Position numbers and translations under genes: made by a program. Below, piece after piece: positions 16,483-25,516 of a stretch of 64,000 nucleotides of DNA. The stretch lies in assembly GCF_016864235.1 (NCBI RefSeq), contig NZ_CP045732.1, forward strand, positions 62,001 to 126,000, given 5' to 3'. The notes under the pieces were generated by a model. The model was not told where the DNA came from. It saw only the letters and a list, made by a program, of their open reading frames with translations, and searched no databases. The stretch's first letter is position 1, and each line of letters opens with the position of its first letter. This stretch comes from Legionella sp. MW5194. Lineage in GTDB: Bacteria > Pseudomonadota > Gammaproteobacteria > Legionellales > Legionellaceae.

Positions 16483-17405
16483 CCTAACGCGGGTTGCGCG
16501 CTGTACAGTTGATTATTGTTTGTCTGTGACGCTTCAACTTCAGGACGCAGGTACTTCGCCAGATGCGTTGTGGGGTATCGCTTTAAAAACTGCACGGCCA
16601 GATTAAACCGCCGGGTGTCGGAAAGACGGTTATTTTCAAGCGCTTTAATGGTTGCCAAACTGGCATCGCTCGAAAAGAAGGTATTCAACCCCAAACGCCC
16701 TGACAGCCCACCCAAACGGGACGATTTGTAATCCCTGTACTGTTTCACTACCTCGTTGACCTGCGCCATGGTTAGTTTCGGCGCGGCGTCCTCCCTGTTG
16801 TACAGGGTCTGTCGAAGGGTTTTCGCGCGCTGCTCTTCACCGCTTTGGGTTGAACGGATAAATTTATGAGCGGGCTCGCCGTTCGCTTTCGTTTTAAGCT
16901 CAGACAGTTGGCCAGGATAATAATCAATTCGAATGTTGCCCTGGTGATAGTGTTCGTATTTGCTTAGGGCGTTACGAAAGGCAGACGCCAGTATTTCTGC
17001 CTGCTTTCCCGCATCAAAGAAAAAAAGTTTGATGCGCAAACTGCGTTGCGAATTCGCCTGGAATTGTTGCAGTAAACCTTCCTTAACCAAATCATCGGCA
17101 ATTTGCGGCACAAGAACCGACTTTTCATCATGAGTCAAATGCAGATGTCTGGAAATACTGGGGGAATGCCTGGCAATCTCACTGTCGATCGACATGAACG
17201 TGGGGTGCGGCTGGGCGCCTGGGGTTCCATGCAACCAAACGCCCAGTTTGGCGCTGCCAGGCAAGGGCGGTATTTTTTCTCCTTGATAACAAAGAATGAC
17301 GTTTTTATTTTTTTGTTTCTCAAGTTCTACCCATTTGTTTACTGCTTCCTGCTGATCAAGGGAGAATTTTTTCCTTGGAATTGGAATGTAAAGGTAATAA
17401 GTCAT
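16479..17405 (-). CDS. Unknown 308-residue protein, effector candidate
   Basis: I do not recognise this protein. It is soluble, with no signal peptide or membrane segment. The N-terminal third contains short strand-like runs (YYLYIPIP, NVILCYQGEKI, LGVWLHGTPGAQPHP, RIKLFFFDAGKQ), suggesting an alpha/beta fold; the Cys in ILCYQG and the His in WLHG might be catalytic but this is a guess. The last third is helical and basic with a motif SDTRRFNLAVQFLKRYPTTH. A perfect CpxR-type box lies 30 bases upstream of its ATG. The isolated position, lack of family and regulation fit a Dot/Icm effector; inferred. Confidence 0.5.
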   Translation of the reverse strand: MTYYLYIPIPRKKFSLDQQEAVNKWVELEKQKNKNVILCYQGEKIPPLPGSAKLGVWLHGTPGAQPHPTFMSIDSEIARHSPSISRHLHLTHDEKSVLVPQIADDLVKEGLLQQFQANSQRSLRIKLFFFDAGKQAEILASAFRNALSKYEHYHQGNIRIDYYPGQLSELKTKANGEPAHKFIRSTQSGEEQRAKTLRQTLYNREDAAPKLTMAQVNEVVKQYRDYKSSRLGGLSGRLGLNTFFSSDASLATIKALENNRLSDTRRFNLAVQFLKRYPTTHLAKYLRPEVEASQTNNNQLYSAQPALG

Positions 17406-17435
17406 GGCAAGAAAACCTTGGTAAGTAACAATTGA

Positions 17436-17450
17436 GTAAAGATTTGTAAA
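17436..17450 (+). promoter_or_regulatory. CpxR-type box GTAAA-N5-GTAAA
   Basis: Second perfect pair of GTAAA half-sites with a 5-base spacer in the window, between the start of the 308-residue gene (17405) and the stop of the GAF gene (17537). Relative to the downstream gene the box is in reverse orientation and close to the start codon, which might fit repression or a very short leader. Confidence 0.45.
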
Positions 17451-17536
17451 AAATCATACTTAAAAAACACAGAAATGTAAATAATTATTTCTTTTTGATT
17501 TGCCAATGAACAAGAAACGCGTGTGTCGTCAATGGC

Positions 17537-18589
17537 TTAACATGAAAGCAGGCGTGAGGCTTTATCCTCGATATAAAAGTGAATGCAGTTACGACCGGCT
17601 CGCTTGCCTTTCAACAGCGCCATTTCAGCATTCGTTAACAGGCATTCTGGTTGTATGGATAGAGGATCAAAACAGGTATAACCAATCGTTACGCTGAAAT
17701 CGATCTTATCATGCGGCGTTTCGGCAATAATTAACGACAGATTGTGCTGAATCCGTTCGACAACGGTACGAATGTTGGCTGTGTTATCGGTGTGAATCAG
17801 AATGATAAAATCGGAAAACTCACTGCGGGCAATGGTGTCCTCCGCACGGCAGGTACGCATTAAAGTTTTTGACATTTTTTTAAGAAGATCGTCGCCAGCT
17901 TCGAAACCATGGTGTTCGTTGATGGTTTTCAAACCATCAATGTCCACTGTCACCAGGCCAAACCCTTTCTGAGACTCCAGGCTTTCAGCGAGTTGGTAGG
18001 CCAGTATTTTCTTAAAGCCGGTAAAATTCCAGGCCCGGGTTTTTTGATCGGTGAAATCCAGGCGTTGATCATAAGTCATTTCATCCAGGAGCATTTTTTG
18101 CGCTTTGGACAGGCGGCAATTATTAATTTCCGTTTCCGCAAGCTTAATGATGTCATTGAGGCTACTCAAATCGGTCAGGCAAAAGGTTCTGGGTTTATTG
18201 TCGAGTAACACAATAGCCCCTATTTTTTTCTTTTTTTTATTGTATATCGGACAGCTGACATAAAAGCGTATTTCTGCGCCTTCAAGAATCAGGGGTGTTT
18301 TGAGAAAGCGCTCATCGTTGTGGGTGTCTTCAACAATCAGAATGTCGTCATTAATGTATTGTGTAAAAAGCGATAAGTCCCTGTTTTTACCAAAAACTTC
18401 TGTGGAATTAATTAAGTTAAATCGCTGACGCTTCTCGTCAAACAGGCTGATGGCGACAAGGGGTACATCAAACAGGCGTTTGCTTAAGCTGACAAGACGG
18501 GACAGGCTGTCTTCAATGGGGGTGTCGATGATTTTACTCAATTGCTGCGTAATGATATGGATATCAGAGGAAAATGCTTTTTGCCCCAT
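17537..18589 (-). CDS. GAF protein with degenerate GGDEF domain
   Basis: 350-residue cytoplasmic signalling protein. An N-terminal GAF domain (about 10-155) is followed by a GGDEF-fold domain (about 170-345). The active-site loop reads EFSDF (about 257-261) instead of GG(D/E)EF, so cyclase activity is unlikely. An RxxD inhibitory-site motif (RAED) is kept at the usual five-residue spacing, so it may bind cyclic-di-GMP as a receptor. The start is at the ATG at 18589 behind AAGGA; a TTG two codons earlier is an alternative. It is not obviously in an operon. Confidence 0.8.
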   Translation of the reverse strand: MGQKAFSSDIHIITQQLSKIIDTPIEDSLSRLVSLSKRLFDVPLVAISLFDEKRQRFNLINSTEVFGKNRDLSLFTQYINDDILIVEDTHNDERFLKTPLILEGAEIRFYVSCPIYNKKKKKIGAIVLLDNKPRTFCLTDLSSLNDIIKLAETEINNCRLSKAQKMLLDEMTYDQRLDFTDQKTRAWNFTGFKKILAYQLAESLESQKGFGLVTVDIDGLKTINEHHGFEAGDDLLKKMSKTLMRTCRAEDTIARSEFSDFIILIHTDNTANIRTVVERIQHNLSLIIAETPHDKIDFSVTIGYTCFDPLSIQPECLLTNAEMALLKGKRAGRNCIHFYIEDKASRLLSC

Positions 18590-18740
18590 GATCAATCCTT
18601 ATTCTGACCCGGTACTATCAACTATAGCACGCACAGCCGGGTATGCAGGTAAATCTGCTTATAAGTCAAGTGATTGGCCTTCGCCAGGCGATATTTTTGG
18701 CTTTTGGCAGGCATTCCTGGGTAATCTGGTGTAAAATTTA

Positions 18741-18760
18741 ATAAATTTGTATAAATTTAT
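18741..18760. promoter_or_regulatory. AT-rich inverted repeat upstream of the orphan parB
   Basis: ATAAATTT and AAATTTAT form a perfect 8-base dyad around a GTAT centre, about 100 bases before the parB-like start. It could be an autoregulatory operator or a partition site for that protein; function inferred from position only. Confidence 0.35.
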
Positions 18761-18857
18761 GTCTTCAGACGTCGTATAAGGCGTAGATTAAAGTTATGGG
18801 CAGTAAGCCCGATATAAAACACGAGGACAGGGGTCAGCCCAGGGTTGGAGAAAAGGT

Positions 18858-19754
18858 ATGCAAAGTTATTCTTTATCTGAAATTCTATGTGAACGCATGC
18901 AGAATGCAGAAGAGGAGCTTGGTTTCGTTGAACGCATTATCCAACTGAATTGTAATGAAATCGACACGTGGGAGTTCAGAGACCGAAAAGCCTTTGAAAT
19001 CGGTAACATTGAGGAACTGGCTTTCAGCATCAAGCACAAGGGCCAGTGCCAGCCCATTGTGATTGTCAGGGCATCTGATGAATTTCGACCCAAAAGCGAT
19101 CCGGGCGCCAAATACATCGTCATTGCCGGGTATCGCCGCTGGTCTGCCTGTAAACTCTACAATATTCCGGTCAAAGCGGTGCTTAAGGATTTAACATTTA
19201 ATCAGGCGATTTCGGTGCTCGTTTCTGAAAATGAAAAAGAAAACGTGTCTGATTACTCCAAAGGGATGTTTTACACCACGCTTTTGCGTACTGAAAAAAT
19301 CACTCAGGAGCAGTTAAGCGACAAGCTCGGCTTAAGCCCTTCCGTCTTAAGTAACTACCTGGCCTTTGCCCAGGTTCCTAACGAAATCTGGGAAGCCGTG
19401 GGCGATTTATCCCATGTTTCTGCCAAAACAGCGGCTGTTATCCGTGCCATCGCCAAAAAAGGCACAATCTACATCGAGGTTTTGTGTGAAATCGGCGATA
19501 AGATAGCGAAGGGATTCGGGGAAAAACGCATAAAAGAAGCCGTTGAAGAGCAGTTGGATAAAAAATTAAAGCGGGCACCCATTGATAAATTCAATAATCA
19601 CCACTTTAACTACCGGGGAAAACAATTAATGTCCCTGCATCGCGGCACCATCAAATTAAGCAATACGCTGGTTCAGCATGAACACTACGACAATCTCGTG
19701 GCTAACCTTGAAAAGTTGCTGGCTGACTTTGCGGATTTTTACATCAACAAATGA
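18858..19754 (+). CDS. Orphan ParB/RepB-type DNA-binding protein
   Basis: 298-residue ParB-family protein, distinct from the chromosomal ParB at 39666. The N-terminal ParB/sulfiredoxin-like domain (about 50-130) carries GYRRWSACK at 91-99 where chromosomal ParB has GERRWRAAQ. A helix-turn-helix follows (about 150-175, LSDKLGLSPSVLSNYL), and the basic C-terminus may dimerise. Plasmid-type RepB/ParB proteins look like this. No parA lies beside it, and the stop abuts that of the convergent tatB. GGAG lies 7 bases before the ATG. It may be a remnant of an integrated plasmid or a specialised regulator. Confidence 0.75.
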   Translation: MQSYSLSEILCERMQNAEEELGFVERIIQLNCNEIDTWEFRDRKAFEIGNIEELAFSIKHKGQCQPIVIVRASDEFRPKSDPGAKYIVIAGYRRWSACKLYNIPVKAVLKDLTFNQAISVLVSENEKENVSDYSKGMFYTTLLRTEKITQEQLSDKLGLSPSVLSNYLAFAQVPNEIWEAVGDLSHVSAKTAAVIRAIAKKGTIYIEVLCEIGDKIAKGFGEKRIKEAVEEQLDKKLKRAPIDKFNNHHFNYRGKQLMSLHRGTIKLSNTLVQHEHYDNLVANLEKLLADFADFYINK

Positions 19755-19988
19755 TCATTGTTTTTTTTCTTCTTGCTGGTACAGGGCATCAGCCTGCTCC
19801 GCCTTTTTAGTGTTTTCACGCAATTGCTGTTCTTTCAACTGCTCTTGCCAGAAGTCATTCAGCTGGATTTTGAAGCGGTTGAGAAAACGAAAAAGCTTGC
19901 CGAGATGCATGGCCAGCATGGGAAGTTTATTGGGGCCGAATACCAGAAGGGCAATGATTAAGGTAAGCAGCAATTCGCCTGAGGTCAT
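19755..19988 (-). CDS. tatB: Sec-independent protein translocase subunit TatB
   Basis: 77-residue TatB-like protein: one N-terminal membrane helix ([18 protein letters not shown]), a hinge Pro and an amphipathic helix, then a short charged tail. TatB with TatC binds twin-arginine signal peptides. It is shorter than E. coli TatB (171 residues). Its ATG overlaps the tatA stop by ATGA. No tatC follows: the next gene, parB-like, converges immediately. In L. pneumophila tatC is also unlinked from tatAB. Confidence 0.85.
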   Translation of the reverse strand: MTSGELLLTLIIALLVFGPNKLPMLAMHLGKLFRFLNRFKIQLNDFWQEQLKEQQLRENTKKAEQADALYQQEEKKQ

Positions 19989-20146
19989 GATTTTTCGTCG
20001 TCTTCATTGAGCGCCTTGCGAAAATTTTTAATGGCGCTGCCCAAGTCTGAGCCAATGTTTTTAAGTTTGCTGGTGCCGAAAAGGGCAACGACGATTAACA
20101 AAATCAGCAACAGCGACAAAGGACTCACTCCGCTTAGTCCCATCAT
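19985..20146 (-). CDS. tatA: Sec-independent protein translocase subunit TatA
   Basis: 53-residue protein read from the sequence between tatB and ubiB: one membrane helix ([15 protein letters not shown]), the hinge motif [10 protein letters not shown], an amphipathic helix ([14 protein letters not shown]) and a short acidic-basic tail. TatA oligomers form the passage for folded Tat substrates. The first of two ATGs overlaps the ubiB stop (ATGA), and the second has AGGAG at better spacing. It forms an operon with ubiB upstream and tatB downstream. Confidence 0.88.
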   Translation of the reverse strand: MMGLSGVSPLSLLLILLIVVALFGTSKLKNIGSDLGSAIKNFRKALNEDDEKS

Positions 20147-21795
20147 TCACTCCTGTTTGTGCGGTTAATTAACATTATCATACCGCCAACAAGGGCAGCA
20201 ATCAAAGTGGCAGGTGCTATTTTATCAGGCTCAATCAAGTCAAAAAAACTAAGCGCACTCAGGGTTAGCATGGCGCTGAAAATACCGGACCCAAGCCCCC
20301 TATTCCATGTCTGTTGACGGTTTTGCACAGGGGGAGTGGTGGAAAGCATTAATGATCGTATTTTCTCCTCTTTACTAAGTACCAGAAGGTCATTAAGTAA
20401 ACGCGGCATGTGGGGGAGTTGCTCCGCAAAGAAAGGCAGATTTTCTTTTAATCGCTCGATAAACGCTTTGGGCCCGATTTGCTCTTTAAGCCATTTTTCT
20501 AAAAAGGGTTTGGCTGTAGCCCAAAGATCGAGCTCAGGATACAACTGCCGACCTAGGCCTTCGATGGCCAGCAATGTCTTTTGCAATAACACCAGCTGCG
20601 GTTGAACCTCCATCTGAAAACGCCTGGCCACCTGAAATAGCCGCAAGACCACCTGGGCAAAGGAAATGTCTTTTAATGGCTTTTCAAAAATGGGTTCGCA
20701 GACGGTGCGAATGGCGCTTTCAAATTCCTCAATGCGGGTATTGCGCGCAACCCAGCCTGATTCCACGTGCAATTGGGCAACACGGCGGTAATCGCGGTTA
20801 AAGAAAGCATAAAGATTCTCAGCCAGGTAGCGCTTGTCATTTTCGTTGAGCGTACCGATGATGCCAAAATCAATGCAAATGTACTGTGGGTTATTGGGAT
20901 GCTGCGTGGATACAAAAATGTTGCCAGGATGCATGTCGGCGTGAAAAAAGCAATCGCGGAACACCTGGGTGAAAAAAATTTCAACACCGCGTTCGGCAAG
21001 CTTTTTAATGTCAATGCTGTAGTCGCGAAGGGTTGCCACATCAGCGACCGGAATCCCGTAAATGCGTTCCATGACGAGGATGTTTTCTCGCGTGTAATCC
21101 CAGAATACTTCCGGAATGTAGAGCAGCGGGGAATTGAGGAAATTCCGACGCAATTGACCGGCATTGGCCGCTTCACGCTGCAAATCCAGTTCATTAAGCA
21201 GGCTGTGTTCAAATTCCGCGACGATTTCCTTCGGCTTGAGGCGCTTGCTTTCCGGCCAGTACCGATCTGCAAAATTGGCAATGGTGTGCATGATGCTTAA
21301 GTCCTTTTCGATGACTTTACGCATGTTGGGACGCAAAATTTTCACCACCACCTCTTCACCGCTTGTTAAGCGGGCAGCGTGCACCTGGGCCATGGAGGCC
21401 GAAGCCAGCACCTGGGTGTCAAATTCGGCAAACACCTCGAAGGCTGAGCGGCCATAGGCGGCGGCAATAAGGGCTAATGCCTGTTCACTGGGGAAAGGCG
21501 GCACTTTATCCTGTAGTTTGCAAAGCTCCAAAGCAATGTCTGGCGGTAAAATGTCCGGCCGAGTGGATAGTGCCTGACCAAATTTAATAAAAATAGGCCC
21601 CAGCTCTTCGAGGGTTTTACGCAGGGCTTCGCCGCGTGTTAATGGCTGGCGGCGCCACCAGGTCCAGGGATTTAAGTAGACGATAAAGCGAAACGGTGCA
21701 AACAAATGAATGGAAACAATGAGTTGATCAAGACCATTACGTGCCAAAACCCAGTTAATGTAGAGCAGACGAAAAATTTGTTTAATCGATTTCAT
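20143..21795 (-). CDS. ubiB: Ubiquinone biosynthesis ATPase/kinase-like protein UbiB
   Basis: 550-residue ADCK/UbiB family protein needed for ubiquinone synthesis. The KxGQ motif ([11 protein letters not shown], from residue 71) and the atypical kinase motifs are present, including the catalytic-loop-like [10 protein letters not shown] and the metal-binding Asp in ICIDFGIIG. Two hydrophobic helices at the C-terminus anchor it to the inner membrane. Its start overlaps the ubiJ end by 14 bases and its stop overlaps tatA, so the gene is embedded in a tight ubiE-ubiJ-ubiB-tatAB operon. Confidence 0.95.
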   Translation of the reverse strand: MKSIKQIFRLLYINWVLARNGLDQLIVSIHLFAPFRFIVYLNPWTWWRRQPLTRGEALRKTLEELGPIFIKFGQALSTRPDILPPDIALELCKLQDKVPPFPSEQALALIAAAYGRSAFEVFAEFDTQVLASASMAQVHAARLTSGEEVVVKILRPNMRKVIEKDLSIMHTIANFADRYWPESKRLKPKEIVAEFEHSLLNELDLQREAANAGQLRRNFLNSPLLYIPEVFWDYTRENILVMERIYGIPVADVATLRDYSIDIKKLAERGVEIFFTQVFRDCFFHADMHPGNIFVSTQHPNNPQYICIDFGIIGTLNENDKRYLAENLYAFFNRDYRRVAQLHVESGWVARNTRIEEFESAIRTVCEPIFEKPLKDISFAQVVLRLFQVARRFQMEVQPQLVLLQKTLLAIEGLGRQLYPELDLWATAKPFLEKWLKEQIGPKAFIERLKENLPFFAEQLPHMPRLLNDLLVLSKEEKIRSLMLSTTPPVQNRQQTWNRGLGSGIFSAMLTLSALSFFDLIEPDKIAPATLIAALVGGMIMLINRTNRSE

Positions 21796-22399
21796 ACGCG
21801 GCCGCTAGTAAGTTAATCCGTGCCGTGAGACGCTCCACGTCGTGCCCCAGTTCATCGATGTCCCTGAAGAAATCCTCGATTTCTTCCCGGGAGGGGAAAA
21901 GCCTCAACTCGTCATGCAGGTAATGGGTCATATTATGCTGCATGGATTGCGTAAAATGATTAGTAAAGGCCCGGCCGCGTTTCACCAAAGAGCCCAGCTG
22001 GTGAGCGATCACATCGCCGGTAAAGTGGGCAAGATGCCCTTCCCAGTCGATGTCAAGTTCATCAAACAGCTTCTTAACCTGATAACCCAATTCCGTATCG
22101 CCTGAAAGCCTGATTTTATCGTTAAACAGAGAGCGCGCTTTGGAAGCGGGCAGGAAGCTTAAGCGGATTAACCCTAAGGGATTGCTGTGAATGACCGTGT
22201 CGGGATGCTCTGGACAGCTGTCCAACAGAAGGAGTTGCTGCTTTTCAAAGGTAATGAAAAAACGAATGTCGAGCGGTGAAACAACCACTTCTATCCGTTT
22301 GCCATGCAGGGCGGCAATTTTTTCCGGCATGGTATCATCCAGCGCCAGCGCGCCATTAATGGCTGTCTGCAATGCTTTAAGCGAGTATTTTTTTATCAT
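21782..22399 (-). CDS. ubiJ: Ubiquinone biosynthesis accessory factor UbiJ (SCP2 domain)
   Basis: 205-residue protein with an SCP2 lipid-binding domain in its N-terminal two-thirds and a helical C-terminus. UbiJ scaffolds the soluble ubiquinone hydroxylation and methylation complex and probably holds the hydrophobic intermediates. Start chosen at the ATG at 22399, seven bases after the ubiE stop, with GAGAGG just upstream. The longer frame would run into ubiE. Order ubiE-ubiJ-ubiB matches E. coli. Confidence 0.88.
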   Translation of the reverse strand: MIKKYSLKALQTAINGALALDDTMPEKIAALHGKRIEVVVSPLDIRFFITFEKQQLLLLDSCPEHPDTVIHSNPLGLIRLSFLPASKARSLFNDKIRLSGDTELGYQVKKLFDELDIDWEGHLAHFTGDVIAHQLGSLVKRGRAFTNHFTQSMQHNMTHYLHDELRLFPSREEIEDFFRDIDELGHDVERLTARINLLAAAYEID

Positions 22400-22406
22400 A
22401 ACCCTC

Positions 22407-23159
22407 TCAGTATTTGTAGGCGATATGCAGGGCAACAATGCCGCCGCTTAAATTGTGATAATGACAATCCTCAAAGCCCGCGTTTTCAATCATGGTTTTC
22501 AATGTGTCCTGATCCGGATGCTGTCGGATGGATTCCGCCAGGTATTGGTAACTGGCGGCGTCTTCGGCAAACCACTGCCCCAGTTTTGGCAGTATGGCAA
22601 AGGAATACCAGTCATAGACAGGCTTTAAACCCGGCAGGGTAGGGGTGGAAAACTCCAGAATCATCACTTTGCCCCCCGGTTTGCAGGTTCTGAACATCGA
22701 ACGCAGGGCTTCATTTTTGTCCGTGACATTACGAAGCCCAAAGCCCATCACGATGCAATGAAAACGGTTGTCGGCAAAAGGCAGGTACTGGGCATTGGCC
22801 TGCACATAATGAATGTTATTAAACAAACCCTCATCCAGTAGCCGATTGCGGCCGACGTCAATCATGGCGTCATTAATGTCAGCGAGAATAACCTGCCCTT
22901 TCGGTCCTGCCTTTTTGCTGAGCAGCCGGGTTAAATCGCCGCTGCCGCCAGCCAAATCAAGCACAACCTGCCCTTCACGAACCTGGCTTAATTCGATGGC
23001 GAAGCGTTTCCAAACATGATGAATGCCCAGGGACATGAGGTCATTCATCACATCGTAATTTTTAGCCACCGATTTGAACACCGCGCCGACTTTTTTTTCT
23101 TTTTCGTCCCAGGCTACAGACTGGAAGCCGAAATGCGTGGTTTTTTGCTCATGAGTCAT
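22407..23159 (-). CDS. ubiE: Ubiquinone/menaquinone methyltransferase UbiE
   Basis: 250-residue SAM-dependent C-methyltransferase. Motif [11 protein letters not shown] at 68-77 binds [17 protein letters not shown] and GFGLRNVTD are UbiE signatures, and the C-terminus ends in the family-typical [11 protein letters not shown]. It methylates the demethylated quinone ring in ubiquinone (and, where present, menaquinone) synthesis. It is the first gene of the ubi-tat operon, with GAAGG eight bases before the ATG. Confidence 0.96.
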   Translation of the reverse strand: MTHEQKTTHFGFQSVAWDEKEKKVGAVFKSVAKNYDVMNDLMSLGIHHVWKRFAIELSQVREGQVVLDLAGGSGDLTRLLSKKAGPKGQVILADINDAMIDVGRNRLLDEGLFNNIHYVQANAQYLPFADNRFHCIVMGFGLRNVTDKNEALRSMFRTCKPGGKVMILEFSTPTLPGLKPVYDWYSFAILPKLGQWFAEDAASYQYLAESIRQHPDQDTLKTMIENAGFEDCHYHNLSGGIVALHIAYKY

Positions 23160-23366
23160 CAGAAGCCCTTCGATTTAACAAAGAAACAAGTTTACCGTAA
23201 ATTGGTGTTAACTTCATGTGCCTGTTGCGTGAACACCCCGTTTTTAAAAAAATTGTGTAAACTAAATAGGATAGGTCTGTAAAACGGTTAGTTAGAGGGA
23301 ATAGCCCAAGGTCTTGGAAGAAGGCTCCACCTGTTTTCTATAAGCCTTTCACTGCGAGGAAAATAA

Positions 23367-25409
23367 ATGGATTTCCCAGGCGTTGCCAAGTCACAGCTCG
23401 AAGAAAGATTAATCAGTGAGTCCTATAAAGATTTTTATTTTATCGTTCTAGCGGATTTTTTTGCCGTTATTTTATACTCCCTGATCCTCGGACCTGTCAT
23501 TACAAGCCCCTGGCTGCTCTTTTCCTGGGTTTTGCTGATGATCATCGTCAATCATGGCCTGCGTGCCCTCATGGTTTTTTATTTTAACCGCGAAGTCGCC
23601 CAGTCCGGGCTGCGGAGCACCGCATTCTGGAAAACCTATTTCGTACTAAACAATACCCTGTCTGGTATTTTATGGGCCTTGGGAGGACTGCTGTTTTTGT
23701 ATGTTGACGATGCACTTTACCGCATGGTGATTTTTGTTTACTTGACTGGTTTGTTAGGCGCCCCGCTGGCTAAATTACTGACTCATCTTGGTGCCTACCT
23801 TGGTTTTATGGCGCCCATCGTGATGGTTATGCTTTTTTTATCCGTTTCAGTCATTCCCAGTTTTTCCCTCATGCTCTTTTTGGCCGTTGTCCTCTACGTA
23901 GCCCTCATTGTTTTCGCCTCAACCAGCGCTAATCAGTTTTTACTGAAATCAATCTACCTTGAACTCTACAGTTCTGCGTTGTTGCTGGATTTAAAACGCA
24001 GTGAAGAAAATTTCCGTAATACCATTGAAAATGCGCCCATAGGCATGGCGCTGGTGTCACCCGAAGGACACTGTATTCACGCCAACAGGACCCTCCAGGA
24101 TACCCTGGGTTACAGCGACAAGGAGTTGAAAAATAAAAACCTTCTGGATATTACCTACCAGGATGATTTAGGCATGACCAAGGAATCCATGGTTAAAATC
24201 ATGAACGGCGACATGCGTATTTCCCATCTTGAAAAACGTTTTATACGTAAAGACGGCAGTGTGATTTGGGCCATGGTAAGCTTGTCGTTAATTCGCGATG
24301 ACAAAGGCGAGCCCCTCAATTTTATTCTGCAGATGAAAGATGTAAGTGATCGGATTCAAAATGAAGAGAAAATGCGGCTGCTTAATGAAAAAACACTGGA
24401 AACCTTAAACGAGCTGAAGCTGCTGGAACATGACGAAAGCCTTTTAAACAAACTTAACCGCTCCCTTCAAATCTGTATTTCGGTTGAGGAAGCCTATCCT
24501 CGAATCTGTCTGGTGGCAGAGGAATTATTTCCCGAGCTAAGCGGGGGCCTGATGGTGTTTAATAAGGCAACGAATCAGCTGGAAACGGTCATTCACTGGG
24601 GCGATGAGGAGCTATTAACGAAACAGTGTTTACCGCTGGATTGTTATGTTATCCGCGAAGCAGACATTATTGAGGTGGATGAGCCTCAGAAGAGCATTCC
24701 CTGCAATCATTACATCCGCCTGCCTCAGGGAGGATCGATAGGGTTGCCATTAATTGTACAAAATGAATTAATCGGTGTGATTCACGTGTTTGCTCCGGAT
24801 AAAAGAAAATTAACTCCGCATCAGCGGGATATGGCGATTTCCTTTGGTAATATTGTAAAACTGGCGTTAGCCAACATTAATTTGCGATCTTCACTCAATG
24901 AACTGTCGCTGCATGATCCGCTGACCAATTTATACAACCGCCGTTATTTAAACGATTTGCTATCCCGGGAACTGATTCGCCTTGCCCGTGAAAAAAGCAC
25001 CTTGTGCGTCGCCATGCTCGACCTTGATAATTTTAAAAAATTCAATGATACCTACAGCCATCTTGCAGGAGATGAGGTATTAAAATTAACCGGGCAATTG
25101 TTAAAGAAAAATTTCCGCGACACGGACATCGCTTTTCGTTTTGGAGGTGAGGAATTTGTGGTCGCCTTACTTAACACGACACTGGTGCAAGCGGCTAAAA
25201 AACTGGATCAGTTCCGTGAGCTGTTGAAAGAAACGCCGATTGTTTATAAAAACCAGCAGTTGTCCAGCATTACCATTTCCATTGGTGTCGCGGAAGCGCC
25301 GCGGCATGGGGCGACCATTGACGAAATCATCAAAGCCGCCGATCAGGCATTGTATGAGGCGAAACAAACCGGAAAAGATCGGGTTAAACTGTATAAAAAT
25401 GACATTTAA
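23367..25409 (+). CDS. Membrane PAS-GAF diguanylate cyclase (GGEEF)
   Basis: 680-residue sensor enzyme. About six hydrophobic helices occupy residues 25-195. A PAS domain with PAC-like segment follows (about 212-340), then a GAF-like region (about 355-510) and a GGDEF domain (about 525-680). The active motif is GGEEF at 593-597, with the product-inhibition RxxD (RDTD, 584-587) at the canonical five-residue distance. It is therefore predicted to make cyclic-di-GMP and to be feedback-inhibited. The start ATG has GCGAGGA upstream. The 200-base intergenic region shared with ubiE has no gene. The input signal is unknown. Confidence 0.9.
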   Translation: MDFPGVAKSQLEERLISESYKDFYFIVLADFFAVILYSLILGPVITSPWLLFSWVLLMIIVNHGLRALMVFYFNREVAQSGLRSTAFWKTYFVLNNTLSGILWALGGLLFLYVDDALYRMVIFVYLTGLLGAPLAKLLTHLGAYLGFMAPIVMVMLFLSVSVIPSFSLMLFLAVVLYVALIVFASTSANQFLLKSIYLELYSSALLLDLKRSEENFRNTIENAPIGMALVSPEGHCIHANRTLQDTLGYSDKELKNKNLLDITYQDDLGMTKESMVKIMNGDMRISHLEKRFIRKDGSVIWAMVSLSLIRDDKGEPLNFILQMKDVSDRIQNEEKMRLLNEKTLETLNELKLLEHDESLLNKLNRSLQICISVEEAYPRICLVAEELFPELSGGLMVFNKATNQLETVIHWGDEELLTKQCLPLDCYVIREADIIEVDEPQKSIPCNHYIRLPQGGSIGLPLIVQNELIGVIHVFAPDKRKLTPHQRDMAISFGNIVKLALANINLRSSLNELSLHDPLTNLYNRRYLNDLLSRELIRLAREKSTLCVAMLDLDNFKKFNDTYSHLAGDEVLKLTGQLLKKNFRDTDIAFRFGGEEFVVALLNTTLVQAAKKLDQFRELLKETPIVYKNQQLSSITISIGVAEAPRHGATIDEIIKAADQALYEAKQTGKDRVKLYKNDI

Positions 25410-25516
25410 CTCTTCACTCAAGATCACGAAGGGAGCGAATACGGTTGACGTGGTTTGACCGTCGCAAATTTGCTAAGCTTATTATTCTGATCGGCAACCA
25501 CTTGAAGCGCAAAACA

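Noticed and set aside
18600-18857. Possible cyclic-di-GMP riboswitch between the GGDEF and parB genes
   Set aside because: The conserved GEMM core sequence is not present; only short GC stems and an AT-rich dyad were seen.
20673-21281. 202-codon reverse frame inside ubiB
   Set aside because: Overlaps conserved ubiB kinase motifs in another frame; no independent signals.
23302-23325. Possible structured leader before the GGEEF gene
   Set aside because: The CCAAG-GT-CTTGG dyad leaves only a two-base loop and no known riboswitch core was recognised.
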